A stretch of 64,000 bases of DNA from Xanthostigma xanthostigma (GCA_963575645.1 OY754466.1:13122001-13186000); one strand, 5' to 3'; shown: positions 22,401 through 34,000, numbered from the stretch's first letter. A program made the numbers and translations. Notes: generated by a model not told the origin, from the sequence alone.

Positions 22401-23710
22401 CAATTTTTTCGGTATCTAGCATATTTTTAATTACTAGCGTGACCTGTGCGAATTATTCGCACTAAATAAGTATAATAATTATCACTTTACAAAATTATTT
22501 TTTAAATATGATTGCAGGTATTCAATTCGTTTCTAATTTTGCACACTGCTTATAACGTTCTTCTTTTTGTTGTAAAAGAAATATTTTACTAAAATTGTCA
22601 TATAGAGGCGCAAGTAGCAAAAGCGTTGTTCAGCGTTGCCCGTCAGATGGCAGTATGCAGTATTTACAATATGAAGATCAGATGACAGATCGAAGTATTA
22701 CGTTACGCCGTCAGATGGCAGACGTTGTTCAGAGTTTAATTAATTTAATTAATTTACAAAAACAATAATAAATTTTTTAGTTGTCGATGTCAGTAGAGCA
22801 AGAAATTATCTGTAAAATGATATATAATTTATGTGGAGAAATTGTGTGGTTTTTTTCTAAAAAGGGAGGCAAACATCTTAAACCTTAGCGTATTAATATA
22901 TATGATTTCGATTTTGCACCTCAATCAATGCCGTGCCCACAATAATCTGTTGCGTGCCATAGGTTCGAAGCCATCCCTGCACTATTCTATTTTAGCCAAA
23001 TATAATACGCGCCACGAATCTAAAAGGCTCTGAAGTTAGATGCGAATGCGGACTTGCGCTTGTACAGACTGTTGAAAAACTACAAACTCACAATTCAACA
23101 AAACTAACATAACAATAACAACTTGACAATAGCGTACTCGACTGTACTTTAAAGCAGGAAAGCGACAAGTGACAAAGGCAACGAGCGATCACGGCCAATC
23201 ACCGACGAGCGCATGATCCGTTCAGGTAGCTGGGAGGTGGTGGGAGCCTCAACGGCTCTAAAATGTGCCTTTGCGACGCTGTTTGTGACTAGCTTCCGAA
23301 CCTTTTAGATCCGTGGCGCGTATGTCTCATTGGTAACTTTTACTCGGTCGAGTATGAACACTAAAAAAATTGTCGATCGATAAACGAGTACTAGGCGCCT
23401 CCTGAAATTATTGTTCGCATAGAAAGAAAATTAACAAAACCTATTTTTTGTTGAAATAGCTAAAGATTACTGGACTGGAGGACTGAATCCTGGTTTGCTC
23501 TGGATCTGGTCTAACAGCGCTCGGCCAGTTGTTACGAACAGATCAACAAAAGCAAACGACATTCGTGGTTCGGGGCGGTGCCTTGGACTGGTATTCGACT
23601 CATCTGTTCGGACGTATGTGTACTGGGGACAGGACTGCGCCCGAAAACAGTTTTACATATGCGAACACGAGGAAAAGCGTCCTTCTAACGAAATATCTCG
23701 TGAAGAGTAA
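19420..23710 (+). CDS. Secreted C-type lectin-domain protein
   Basis: Four exons join in frame: 19420-19604, 20986-21335, 22096-22278 and 23460-23710, giving 322 residues. The start is the first ATG and gives a hydrophobic signal peptide (MEYQIILSIIFLINTSQIFA). A Pro-rich linker (TRPPGKIVTRPPQPSTQNKP) is followed by a short coiled coil (VDYMEKRLRKVEEKL) and one long-form C-type lectin domain. The six cysteines are at CPENFT, GCYHF, FCRRF, GRCLGL and DCARKQFYIC. The calcium/sugar motifs EPN or QPD and the usual WND are not seen; the strand before the fifth cysteine reads YVYWGQDC. So it may bind without calcium or bind protein. A 39-bp segment at 21396-21434 has an AG before it, a GT after it and the right phase to be a cassette exon adding 13 residues, but its donor is weak. 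Likely extracellular, in immunity or cuticle; the function is not determined. Confidence 0.85.
20196..20752. mobile_element. hAT MITE in lectin intron 1
   Basis: Starts CAGGGATGAGCAACACGCGG and ends AGGTTGCTCACCCCTG with exact 8-bp duplication GTCTAAAG (20188-20195, 20753-20760). Non-coding, with the GCGGCCCG phrases typical of this hAT group near both ends. Confidence 0.85.
21640..21850. repeat. Dispersed repeat, empty-site paralogue of 13078-13560
   Basis: Shares CATAGGAATAAAATCGCAAT, the CCAGGAGGGCAAAACAAGCA core and ACGCCCATGTTAACGTCATA with the region around 13.1-13.5 kb, but lacks the 241-bp hAT found there. It lies in lectin intron 2. Confidence 0.65.
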
Positions 23711-24013
23711 ACTGCTCAGTCGATTGTTAATAGTAATCTTTTGAAACTTGCGACCGTAACGAGAAACAACGACACAGTATATCAAGCGTACGTGTGAGAC
23801 AATGTTACTTTTTACCCGACTACCCAGAATGTTTTTAAGATCTGTAAATTCCAAAAAAATTACCGCTAGAACCTCTAGAGGCCTAGAGCTCAACACACAC
23901 ACTCAATGCAAAAGAGACCTTTAAGATCTAAAAAGCTTTGATTCTTTTTCAATACAAAACTCATTATCAGACCGCTTGTAAATAACTGTTGTCCAGTGTC
24001 TATAATTTAGTAC
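23711..24013. other. Lectin 3' flank
   Basis: Contains the 3' UTR of the lectin gene. No clear AATAAA precedes the family-A element that follows. Nothing else is seen. Confidence 0.35.
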
Positions 24014-24024
24014 AACATCTATTT

Positions 24025-24320
24025 AATAAATAAAATTATCGACCAATTTTTCAGACAATATATTAACAAAAAAAATATAATTAATACATTAACGTTTCAA
24101 TCCGGATTTGGATCTTCTTCAGAACGGATCTAAAAATATAAAAAAATAATTAATATTTAGTTTCTATTTATTTTTAATGAAATTCGTGAAAGATTTTTTT
24201 AATATTGAAATATTGAAAAAATAATGTATTAATTATATTTTCTGTTAATATATTGTCTGAAAAATTGGTCGATAATTTTATTTATTCAAGAGTTCTACTC
24301 AGACGTTAATCAAAGATTTG
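24025..24320 (-). mobile_element. Family-A palindromic PLE-like element
   Basis: Arms begin and end with AATTATCGACCAATTTTTCAG and its complement. The one-sided tail CAAAGATTTG closes the right end. AACATCTATTT (24014-24024) and AACATATATTT (24321-24331) form an 11-bp duplication with one mismatch. The minus-strand core is at 24093-24122. Confidence 0.7.
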
Positions 24321-24571
24321 AACATATATTTAAAACTTTAATATAATAAAATAAAGCAAACAGTATTGCTTAATCAATTCTACAATGTGTTATTATATAT
24401 TATCATTAGGTCAGCTTGTAAAGTATTTGAGTAAAAGTATTTCAAAATGCAAATACTTTTCTAGTATTTGTATTTTAAATACTTTTAAAAAGTATTTTTT
24501 ACAAGTCTATGCGGCAAAAGTATTTATTTTTCTATTTAAATACTGTAGCAAGAGTATTTGCATTTTAAATA

Positions 24572-25029
24572 CACCCATCCCCCGATTTACACGGTACTTG
24601 TTTTACACGTTTTCGCTTTTACACGGTTTTCCAAATAAGTTTTTTTTTTTGTTTTTATCGCACTCTACTAAATGATACTGTGATTGAACACGTGCGCTGT
24701 GTACACATCTCACGGGGAATCCCGGAGCTTATGTGCTGACTTGCTGCACACGCACACTATGTCTGTATTTCTTCGCATAAAATTAAAGTTTTATCTACGG
24801 AAAATTGTATTTGAGTGAAAGTTTCACAGTTTCAGAACCTGTCAATGGATTTTATTTTTATTTCTGTCTACACCTAAAAATATTGAAAAAAATCACAACT
24901 GTTAAATAGCAAAATTATGCATTTTCTGCAAGCTTTTCGATTTACACGGTTTTGACTTGAAAATTTTTAATTTTCGATTTACACGTTTTTCTCAGGAACG
25001 TATCTACCGTGTAAATCGGGGGATAGGTG
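24572..25029. mobile_element. pogo/Tigger MITE
   Basis: Starts CACCCATCCCCCGATTTACAC after TA and ends GTGTAAATCGGGGGATAGGTG before TA. The phrase GATTTACACG recurs inside. Non-coding. Confidence 0.7.
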
Positions 25030-26572
25030 TACTTTTAAAAAGTACTTTTAACAAGTCTGATGTAGATGTTTAAAGTTTATAAGTAATTGTATATTATTTA
25101 ATATTTGTTATAATTAATTTATTTATAATAAATTATTTTTATTTTTATTTATTTAAATATTCATTTGTCGTTTATTACATATTATGGGGTTTTCGGCCTG
25201 ACCTGTCCCGGGGCAGTTTTCGATGCCGAAAACGTCAATAGATGGTTCGTTTCGGGAATAGAGCCTTCCAAAAAAAAATTGAAATTTAACTCTTTAGTAT
25301 TGGAAGCCGCCCGAAAGCGCAAATTGTTTTATTGACTGTAGGAGACTCGTGTCTTCAAAAAACATTTTTAACGCTTTGACGACCACAACCGAAAGACATA
25401 CGAACGTGGCGTAATATTTTTGTAAAGTTATATTTTCAAGTACCTGCTAAGAATCGAAAGTCGAAACTTTACAGTCGGTAAACGAGGTAACTTGGCCGAT
25501 TTTAAAAAAAGAAATACTCTAACGCCCGGGTGCTAAAAATCCACGTTTATGAGGCCAATTGATAAAGGGTTAAAGAAACCTCAAATGGTCATAAATCTAA
25601 AATTTGAGTATATTTTTGGATTTAGTTAGTCATCTTTTGCTAGTCGCCGTGAGGACACGAAAAGTGAGTTTTTGTTAAATCGACCATTTCCGTTATTTTT
25701 TTGGGCAATTTGAAAATTTTCTTCGATCCTCAAACTCGGTAGGTATGCATATGAACACACTTAAATTTATAAAAAGCACTCGACTAATTTTTAAATTGTA
25801 AAAATTCGTTTTATAGTAACAACAGAACATTTCAAAATTGAGTAAAATTTTTTTAACCTAAAACATATTTTGCATTAAAATTTCTTACCTTTGATATTAC
25901 TGGTAACGGTCCAACTTCGAGAGAGAGAGATTTATAAACGTTAAACACTTTAACTCTTCAGCGAGGTCCAAATACTCAAATTAAGCACATCATGGAAAAA
26001 TTGCAATTGGCGATTTTTGTTCAATATCACACACAACGTCGTTAAAAACACTTAATATTAAGCATCTCTAAAGAATACAAACGAAGTGGTCATTTGAAAG
26101 AACCCAGAATTTAACACGTGAAATAGAGTACACAAACAAATTAAAACTACTGGCCCTATCTGTACGAAATTTTGCATACGCACTAATTGCTAAAGAATCT
26201 ATATTAAAAATTTTGGAATCAAGAATCGCAAAATGCTACATTATACTGATTACGTTGTATTTCAATGTCAAAAACATAATATAAAATGGAAATCATGTAC
26301 AGGCAAGCATAATAGGTACAGATAATTATGTAATAGACCAAGTGTTGTTCAGTAGCGTACTCTAATAAATGTTATAAAACACATAAATAGAAATTAGATC
26401 TTTTTTCGAAAATGTAAAAAAATCTGTTGCCATTTGAAAAAAAAAATTAATATACACTTCCGGTTGAGTTTGAAGTACAAAAAAATATACCTCGGTAGTT
26501 TCCGATAGTAAATCTCGAATTGAACAAAAAACTAAGTGTTACTTTAGAGACTAGCGTGTAATGGGTCACTTT
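25030..26572. other. Intergenic, no gene seen
   Basis: AT-rich, with no open frame of note and no repeat termini that I could pair. Confidence 0.4.
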
Positions 26573-26844
26573 AAAGCAGCAATTTTAAAAGAGGGTACTG
26601 CAAAAATGGCCTTGGCAAACGGCGGCCCGCAGCACAATTTTATCTGGCCCGCGAAGCATTTTATAAATTTTAGAAAAATACTAAAGAAATAGCAAGGGCC
26701 AGAACAAATAAAAAAGCTTTCTTTTTTTTTTGCTCCCCAAATGCGGAATATGAGGACCTTTTTTTTTCGCTCCGCAAATTTTTGGCCCGCGGTCAAATTT
26801 TCATCAGCTATGTGGCCCGGCGATCAAGATTTACCCGCCCCTGG
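26573..26844. mobile_element. hAT remnant
   Basis: Contains GCGGCCCG and TGGCCCGCG phrases at both ends and closes with CCGCCCCTG, as other hATs in this window do. The left end is decayed and no target duplication is visible. A Helitron follows directly. Confidence 0.4.
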
Positions 26845-27121
26845 TCTATACTAATATATAAATCTGAAGAGTTTGTTTGGTTGAACGCGCTAATCTTAGA
26901 AACCAGTTGAGTTGAATTTTTTTTTGTTGGATAGCCCATTTATCGAGGAAGACTGTAGGCTATATATCACGGGGCATCAATGAAAAATGTAACTTAAAAT
27001 TTGTCCGTCCAACAAAATTTTGAACAGTCACTCCGATCATCATGAAATTTGGACTGCGCACTCAGGTACCTCCCCCCCATTTGTTCTTTTGCGCCCGAGT
27101 GAAACCGGGCGGGACCACTAG
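26845..27121 (+). mobile_element. Non-autonomous Helitron, short copy
   Basis: Starts TCTATACTAATATATAAATC and ends CCCGAGTGAAACCGGG...CTAG before T. It lacks the tRNA-Lys-like block of the longer copies. Confidence 0.65.
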
Positions 27122-27492
27122 TTATTAATATTTTTATGAACCAAAAAACAACTTCCATTATTTTTGCTTACAGAAAACGAAATTCTAAATTTTATCACAC
27201 TTACCTTTATTTTCTTGGTTATTTTTATCCAGAACTTGGCGTAAATATTATCATAAAAAGATAGTATTAAGAAAATATATTGGTAAATATTAAATTTTTG
27301 ATCTTAAAAGTACAAATCCCTAGTATTTTGATTTAAAAAATATACACATCTTTTGTTGTTCTTTAAACATCTCGAATTTTCAATAATTCGAAATAACGAC
27401 TGTATTCACTTCACCGTCAATTTCGAGTTATCGAAGTTCAACTATAAATGGGGTTAAAAAAAGTCGTGTTTTTGTATGGATTACATATTTTA

Positions 27493-27498
27493 TTTATT
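27493..27498 (-). terminator. RpS8: RpS8 polyadenylation signal
   Basis: AATAAA on the minus strand, 25 bases after the RpS8 stop codon. Confidence 0.6.
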
Positions 27499-27522
27499 GT
27501 ACCATAACTTTTCTTTACAATT

Positions 27523-30500
27523 TTACTTTGCTTTCTTCGATTTGATTTTACGCATGTAAAATTCCAATTCTTTGCCTTCTAGAATGTACCCATCTGCTCG
27601 ACCGCACTGGCCCGGTCTCGACGATAAGCAAGCTGTGAAACAAAGAACGATCAAATTAAAGAACTAATAAATAAAAAAAAAAAAATGTGAAAATGGCTTG
27701 CGGAAAATCATCAAATACACTCAGAGTAACTATGACGGTCTTATCATTGCTCATGCGAGGCACAAATTCAAAACAAACCGTGCCTCAAAAATATGAACTC
27801 ACCAAATATATCATCATAGTGTTGAAAAAAACAAACATCATTAATATAGCAGCTCAAATCTTTGATTAACGTCTGAATAGAACTCTTCAAGTAAATAAAA
27901 TTGTCGACCAATTTTTCTCAGACCATACGATATACTGACAAAAAATATTAAAAATACAAATCAATATAACACAAGATGACATTTCGATCCGGATTTGGAT
28001 CTTCTTCAGAAATATCTAATCCGGATCAAAACGTCATCTTGTGTTATATTGATTTGTATTTTTATTATTTTTTGTCAATATATCGTATGGTCTGAGAAAA
28101 ATTGGTCGACAATTTTATTTACTTGAAGAATATAGCAGCTCCCTTTTTTTATTCCCCATCTACGTTAATTGACGCGAGTGTTCCAACCCCGCGTAAGAAG
28201 TTACGTTAATTGAAAAAAAAATCCCCACTTTAATTAATATATTCACGGTAAAACATTCATTCAAAATTCATTTAAAACACACCTAGCATACGTCCAGTTG
28301 TGAACTGCTCTTCGAGTGCCTGTTCAACTTTCGCTATTCTTTGTCTTGCGGCGTATTTCTTTGAAACTTTTTTACTATGTTTCTTGTTTAACATAGCTTC
28401 CTCAGCTTCCGTCTGAAAAAAAAAGTTTCATTTATGTACGGTTCATTTGGAGTTGGGTATTGTGCTCCAGTATAATAAGTATAAGTAATTGACACTATAG
28501 CGTTTGTTGTACTAAAGTGTAAGCTACACCGACCTGATTGCTATTTCAGTGAAAGTGTCGTACTCAAAACGTACTAGCAGGGCCCGATCGGGGGGGGGGG
28601 GGGGGGGGCAAACCGGGCAATTTCTCGGGGCGGCAAAATTGAGGGCGGCGCGGCGTCGGCGGCGAAAATTTGAAAGATGGTTAAACAAAATTATATTATG
28701 TAAGAATTATTAAGTACTTCTACTTACGAACTGTTTTTCAATTTATTTTTGAATAAATATCTTAAAACGAAACTTATTTTGTTTCATTAATATCGGCAGG
28801 GAAAACTTGTCTTTTTTAAAGGCTAAAATTACACCATCGCATGGGTAAAAGGAGGCAAATATGATTTTGCCCGGAGCGACGAAATAGTTGGATCGGGCTC
28901 CGTTGCTAAGAATCGCTAGCTCGTTAGATATTTTTGGTAAAAATAATGTACACTTTTCAGTGTAAATTTCACTGAGTTGTCTACACTACACTAATATATA
29001 TATATATACGAAAAAAAAATAAATAAAAAAAACAAACAATTAGAGTTGACTTGGAGCAGCAAAAATAGAAATTATAACAGACAGATGGACATCAGAGCTA
29101 TAGCTCAGGGTCTACCAAGTACAAAGCATTAAAAGCGTGTGAGGTATCCGTCATCCATCTACTCTAGGAGTGTCATATGTAGTTATCAACAGGCCCGGAT
29201 TTAAGAATTTGGCGCCTCTAAGCAATTTAAAAAATTGCCACCCCCCAACTCCTGTCCTTCAGTGTGCTACGATTCATAAAAAAAACATGAACTGTCATTT
29301 TAGGAAAACTGTCGATTCCGCGTCGATTTTTTAATATGGAAAATCAAATAAAAAATAGAGAATAGTTACTTCTTACCACAACAAGTTTATTAGTGGATGT
29401 ACATTTCGAGAGCTATGCTCTCATCTTCAGCAATACACTAAACTCAGTTTAGTGTATTGCTGAAGATGAGAGCATAGCTCTCGAAATGTACATCCACTAA
29501 TAAACTTGTTGTGGTAAGAAGTAACTATTCTCTATTTTTTATTAGATTCAAACCACAGTGCTCTTAATATTTTTGTTATGGAAAATCAAACTGATATTTT
29601 CACCAGTTCTCGAATTTAAACCTGGGGACTTCAATACAGGAATCACGAAAACACCATACAAACAACGGCACCGTTACACGTTCAACTATTAGAAATTAGC
29701 CCCTTTGTCTGCGTGTTTGGTTGGAAACGTAAAACTTAGATTTCACTTAAAAAAAAAACTTACCAGTTTGGCTCCACGTTTGCGTCCAAGAGGAAGAACG
29801 TAATGCGACTCATACCACTGCCGGAATGGAGTTGCGTCAATAACAACGATAGCGTTCTTGACCAAAGTCTTGGTACGGACCAATTCGTTGTTGCTGGCAT
29901 TGTACACTACATCGATGACACGCGTCTTACGGGTGCAGCATTCTGAGCCCCAGGCGAAATTACCTTGGTCTAATCTAAGCGCGCGATATTTAGTATTTCC
30001 TCCACGCGTTCTGACACGATGGATACGTTTGGCGCCGAGCTGTAACAAAGATAATTTCAAAAATTCAGTAAATAAATGCACGTGTCACGTTTTCTAAAAA
30101 TTGACACTTCAGAATGTCAATTTTCAACATAAAATTTCTTTCAGAGTAGGTAAGGAAATCATCATTGAAATAAAATCCTTTTTTTTTAAAAAAAAAACAG
30201 GCGTAATTAAAAACAAATGACTATTTACCTTTGTATTTGCGGCTGGACGACCTAATTCGAATTTCCTCTTTTTACGAAGGGGTTTTCTCTTACCTCCTGT
30301 GGCACGTCTTTTGTGCCAATGATCCCGGCTGATACCTAAAAAGTAACAGGAATTTATAGTTTGGTTTGTGCTTAATTAATTGATGAATTATTTATCTAGT
30401 GTGGATTACGAATAGCATCAGTTCGCTGTGAGATTAAAAGTCAACAGAACATTCTGAAAAATAGTTATCATCATTGCTAATTCGCTCGCACAAAATAGAA

Positions 30501-30747
30501 CTTAAAACAAAACACACAAGCATTTATTAAGTCATAAAAATATTCAAGATTATTTCACCCAAAAGTACACATGCGGCACTCTACATTACTTATGATGAAT
30601 TTAAATATTATGAAAAAATGTATCTTGTGTGTAAATACGTACAGACATGTAATTAACAGATTCCAATAAAAGAAAACGTATTGAAAAAATACCGGTATAA
30701 CCAATGATTGACTAAATTTAGAGTGATTTTTATTCGTACTTACCCAT
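27523..30747 (-). CDS. RpS8: 40S ribosomal protein S8
   Basis: Five exons on the minus strand, 30744-30747, 30229-30335, 29764-30039, 28283-28412 and 27523-27632, give 208 residues, the length of human and fly S8. All junctions have GT/AG and keep frame. The protein starts [19 protein letters not shown] and continues with the family signatures [20 protein letters not shown] and [15 protein letters not shown], ending in a basic tail. It is a structural component of the small ribosomal subunit. The first coding exon holds only ATGG, so nearly the whole protein lies behind intron 1. Introns 1, 2 and 4 each hold a candidate box C/D snoRNA, consistent with RP genes as snoRNA hosts. Introns 3 and 4 also carry palindromic PLE-like elements. 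Confidence 0.98.
27717..27822 (-). ncRNA. Box C/D snoRNA candidate, U15/snR13-like, RpS8 intron 4
   Basis: On the minus strand, flanking ACAC, then C box ATGATGA (27811-27817), ending with D box CTGA (27721-27724) and GTGT, so the termini pair. The 12 nt directly upstream of the D box, GTCATAGTTACT, are the complement of AGTAACTATGAC, a segment of 28S rRNA that I know to be conserved in all eukaryotes. By the D+5 rule this points to the A that yeast snR13 and human U15 guide. An internal stem GAGGCAC/GTGCCTC separates a possible C' box (ATGATA), and U15 is also longer than usual. The 3' end lies 84 nt from the intron's 3' splice site, a typical spacing. Confidence 0.8.
27856..28128 (-). mobile_element. 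Family-A palindromic PLE-like element in RpS8 intron 4
   Basis: AATATAGCAGCTC stands on both sides (27843-27855, 28129-28141), an exact 13-bp duplication. The left end has the family-A tail (AAATCTTTGATTAACGTCTG), followed by arms with AATTGTCGACCAATTTTTCTC and complement. The minus-strand core at 27980-28009 is CTGAAGA-A-GATCC-AAATCC-GGATC-GAAATG, with a fully paired hairpin. The opposite arm has lost this part. Confidence 0.8.
28590..28608 (+). repeat. Run of 19 G
   Basis: Nineteen consecutive G in RpS8 intron 3 (C-rich in the transcript). It lies inside a decayed hAT-like stretch (about 28579-28913) with GGGCCCGATCG and GATCGGGCTCCG ends. Confidence 0.8.
29349..29576 (+). mobile_element. 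Palindromic PLE-like element, family D, RpS8 intron 3
   Basis: Two complementary arms (about 29355-29445 and 29447-29540), a tail of about 37 bp, and TATGGAAAATCAAA on both sides (29335-29348, 29577-29590), a 14-bp duplication. The core CTGAAGA-T-GAGAGC-ATA-GCTCTC-GAAATG is at 29460-29488 (+) and 29402-29430 (-). Confidence 0.8.
30105..30171 (-). ncRNA. Box C/D snoRNA candidate, RpS8 intron 2
   Basis: On the minus strand: C box ATGATGA (30159-30165), internal CTGA (D') and ATGTTGA (C'-like), D box CTGA (30109-30112), 69 nt from the 3' splice site. The terminal stem is weak. The guide before D, TTGACATT, matches only about 8 nt of a conserved 28S segment, so the target is unresolved. Confidence 0.45.
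30413..30479 (-). ncRNA. Box C/D snoRNA candidate, RpS8 intron 1
   Basis: On the minus strand TAGCA-ATGATGA opens and CTGA-TGCTA closes a 67-nt unit, so a perfect 5-bp terminal stem brings C and D boxes together. The 3' end is 77 nt from the intron 1 acceptor. A CTGT/TGTTGA pair in the middle may serve as D'/C'. I do not recognise an rRNA target for the region before the D box (TCTCACAGCGAA). Confidence 0.65.
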
Positions 30748-31034
30748 ATTGATGGACACTAAAAAAGACTAAAACAGTCGACACGGATGTTCCAACAGGC
30801 TGCTGGGTAATATTCAGAGCTACCAACACAAACTAAAAATCACTTCAGCAAACATTTCAAACAAAAATATTTCTAAGCACTCGTGTTATGTTGTGCTGAC
30901 ATCTGTCAGACTTCTTTAATAGTTTAAAATACACGTCACTGCACCTGTCTGAAAATGACGTACTTTGACAGTTCAAATAATTTGACAGATGGGTGTTTGA
31001 ATGTTCTAGTTTTATTTAATAATTAGGTAGAAAC
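30748..31034. promoter_or_regulatory. Divergent RpS8/Membrin promoter
   Basis: Only 287 bp separate the start codons of RpS8 (minus) and Membrin (plus). On the minus strand GTCTTTTTTAG at 30760-30769 fits the polypyrimidine TCT initiator of ribosomal protein genes. Starting at C 30767 the leader would be 20 nt and begin with a 5' TOP tract. There is no TATA box at the expected distance. TTTGACAG occurs twice (about 30964 and 30980), with TCTGTCAGA nearby, as possible activator sites. Confidence 0.6.
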
Positions 31035-34000
31035 ATGGAACCGCTTTATCACGAAACCAATAGACTAATAATAGAAACGCAACAATTATTCCAGAACTTG
31101 GATAGTAATAAGAAAAATGCTGAACAGACTCAAAATGAAATTGAAAATAAAATCGATCAAGTTTACAAGTTAGTACGCTTTACATCTTCTCTGACTTAAA
31201 TCCGAACAATTAATCGAAAAGGAACAATCTTTTAAATAGAACTTTTAATATTTTAGAAACTGTTCCCGGCTCGATACCTATTTGTACAAAATTCCGTTGG
31301 CGCAGCGTCAACGAGCAAAAATGCGTTGTGACCAGTTGAAATATGATAATAGACACTTGCAAGCCGCTTTGAAAGCATGGCAACAAAAACGACAAAGGCA
31401 GGCAATAGAGGAAAATGAGCGAGAACAGCTTTTAAGTAGACGATTCGATGCAAACCCAGACAACACAACAATCAACATAGATTATTCTTTACAACATAAT
31501 AATTCTCTTCATAATGCAAATCAGGGACTCGATGAAATGTTACAAACAGGTTTGTATTCAGAAACAGTAGACTCATATTAGTGTAAACGCTCGTAATTGA
31601 TAACATTCAACTACTCTGTAGTGTAAACAATTAACAAGTTCACAGGATAGCGATAGACGATCTACTAAAAAGCCTTTTATATTATACACGATATTATATT
31701 ATACCAATAAGATAAAAATGATATCCTTTAAAATATTTAAATTGTAAACTTGAACTTCGCGAATGCAGCAAAAATAACTGATATCAACTTTTGATAGCGT
31801 AATAAGAATGAAATTAATAAAATAAACTCATTGATCGACGATAAAATAAATCTATACTAATATATACAGCTGAAGAGTTTGTTTGTTTGGTTGAACGCGC
31901 TAATCTCAGAAACTACTGGTTTGAAATGAAAAAATTTTTTTTTTGTTGGATAGCCCATTTATCGAGGAAGGCTATAGGTTATATAATATCACGCTACGAT
32001 CAATTGGAGCGGAACATAATTGAAAAATGTTGCAAGGTGTATCTCAAAATTAGGTGGTCCGACAAATATTATCAGGTGAAATGCCTTAACTAAATATTGC
32101 AAAATTAGCGCGTCACGTTTACAAGCCCGGATAGCTCAGTCGGTAGAGCGTAAGACTTAATACCAGGGTCTTGGGTTCAAGCCCCACGTCGGCGAATATA
32201 TTTTTATTTTTTTTATTTTTATAAATTACTTTCTTCTAAGGCTTACATTTCAATTTTTTAAAATTTTATTACAACTAATTAAAATTAAATAAATCCAATT
32301 AATTAATAGCTCATTTGAAAACTGTTACAACTATAGATATAAAAATAATTTTCCTACAGTGTTTTCAAAAAGTATAAATACTGCTTTTTAACGACAAAAA
32401 CTTTTGAACAGTAACTCCGATCATTATGAAGTTTGGACACAACATTCATCTCGGTAAACTAAGATGAATGTGCGTACTCATGTCCCTTCCTTCCCTATTC
32501 GTTCTTTTGCACCCGGGTGAAACCGGGCGGGACCGCTAGTACTTTATAAAGCAGTGATATTATTTGTCGTCGTCAATGTGTTCGTTCTATAACTTCTCAC
32601 TGCGCTCTCGAAACTCGTTAGTTATTTGTGTCGCCAGGGCCCTCGCGCCCTATAGTGCGATGTGTGCGATGCACGCGGGTGGCACATTCAAGGGGCGGCA
32701 AATGGCCTAGTTGTGATATGTTTTTGTGCTGTATAGAAAAAATATATAACTGATTTTATTTCAATTTTATTTGCATACTCAAGCCTGCGTGACAAACTCT
32801 TACGAGTAGGTGTTTATTTTTTAATGAAATTCGAATTCGAAATATTTCGCGCGCAGTTTTCGATTCGATAGTTAGTTCGCATCAGCGCGTAGACAGGGCG
32901 CCCCTATCGGGAGACTCCTGCGTATGTTTATATCTTGAATTTTTCTGTCGATTCCTGCAAGAGTGCGAGTGAAGTAAAGTATTTTTCAATAAACAATTAA
33001 TACTTTTTACTAATTGATAAACTAATGATTATTTTGACTTAATGAATTCTCTCAGCTCAGCGGTGAAACTAAATTTTTCTCTTATTCATAAGTACGACAG
33101 GAGAAGAACGCCGTGAAAAATCGCACGGAGTAAACCGTTTTTGTAGAGAACAGTTTACTCCGCGGAGTGATTTTTTTAACGTGAAGAGAGAAGTTTTGAA
33201 GTTCACTTTGTACGGAGTGAATTTTCAAAATTCACTGTTTAATGTGTTTCATTTTAATTGAATATATTTCAGAATCAAATTTTGTGTTGATAAAAAATTT
33301 GACTCGTTTTTACTTTTAGCCTATCATTTGTAAAGTATCTTTCACTGTTACATTTTTCACATTTTTATTTGTTTTAAAAAATTAATTATCTTATTAGTAT
33401 TTTTACCTTCCAAATCGTTTTGTAATGACGATGTGAAGTGAAGCATTGTTGCATTTCAGGAAAGTAATGAAAGAAAAAACCTTCGGGTGCACAATTTCAG
33501 CAACTTAAGAAAATTAGCCAAGAAGAAAAAAACAAAATGTCTGATTCTATGAAGAAGTATTTGCAAAAAGACAAGGAAACAAAGTTTCTATTAATTGCAC
33601 TTACAGTATTAGTTATTTAGGATTTTTAACGTTTTTCAATTTGACATATTATCGTCTAGTGAGTTTATCCCCAATAAGGGGCGTCAATTATGAATCCGCA
33701 CGCGGGCGGCGTGAGGTCTTACGAGGGCCCTGTGTGTCGCACTCGCGAAATTCAAGTTAGAATTAGAATTTATTTATCCAAAGACATACAATTATGTATA
33801 GGATTCGTCGAACGAAGATAAATCTTATTTACAACTCATTAACCATAAAATCGTCTACCTTATATAGACATTGTTTAAAAAGAGTAGTCTTCAATACTCT
33901 TTTGAATTTAGTTTACATTGTAAATGTTTTTTCGAGAACTCCTTTGTGTGAACAGGTTTACACTAACACGAGTCTACTGTAATTAACCCTAGAATACTAT

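Noticed and set aside
32125-32194. tRNA-Lys gene
   Set aside because: It lies inside a Helitron, the anticodon arm has lost bases, and sister copies occupy the same place in other Helitrons. The copy at 60744-60816 has a mispaired acceptor stem.
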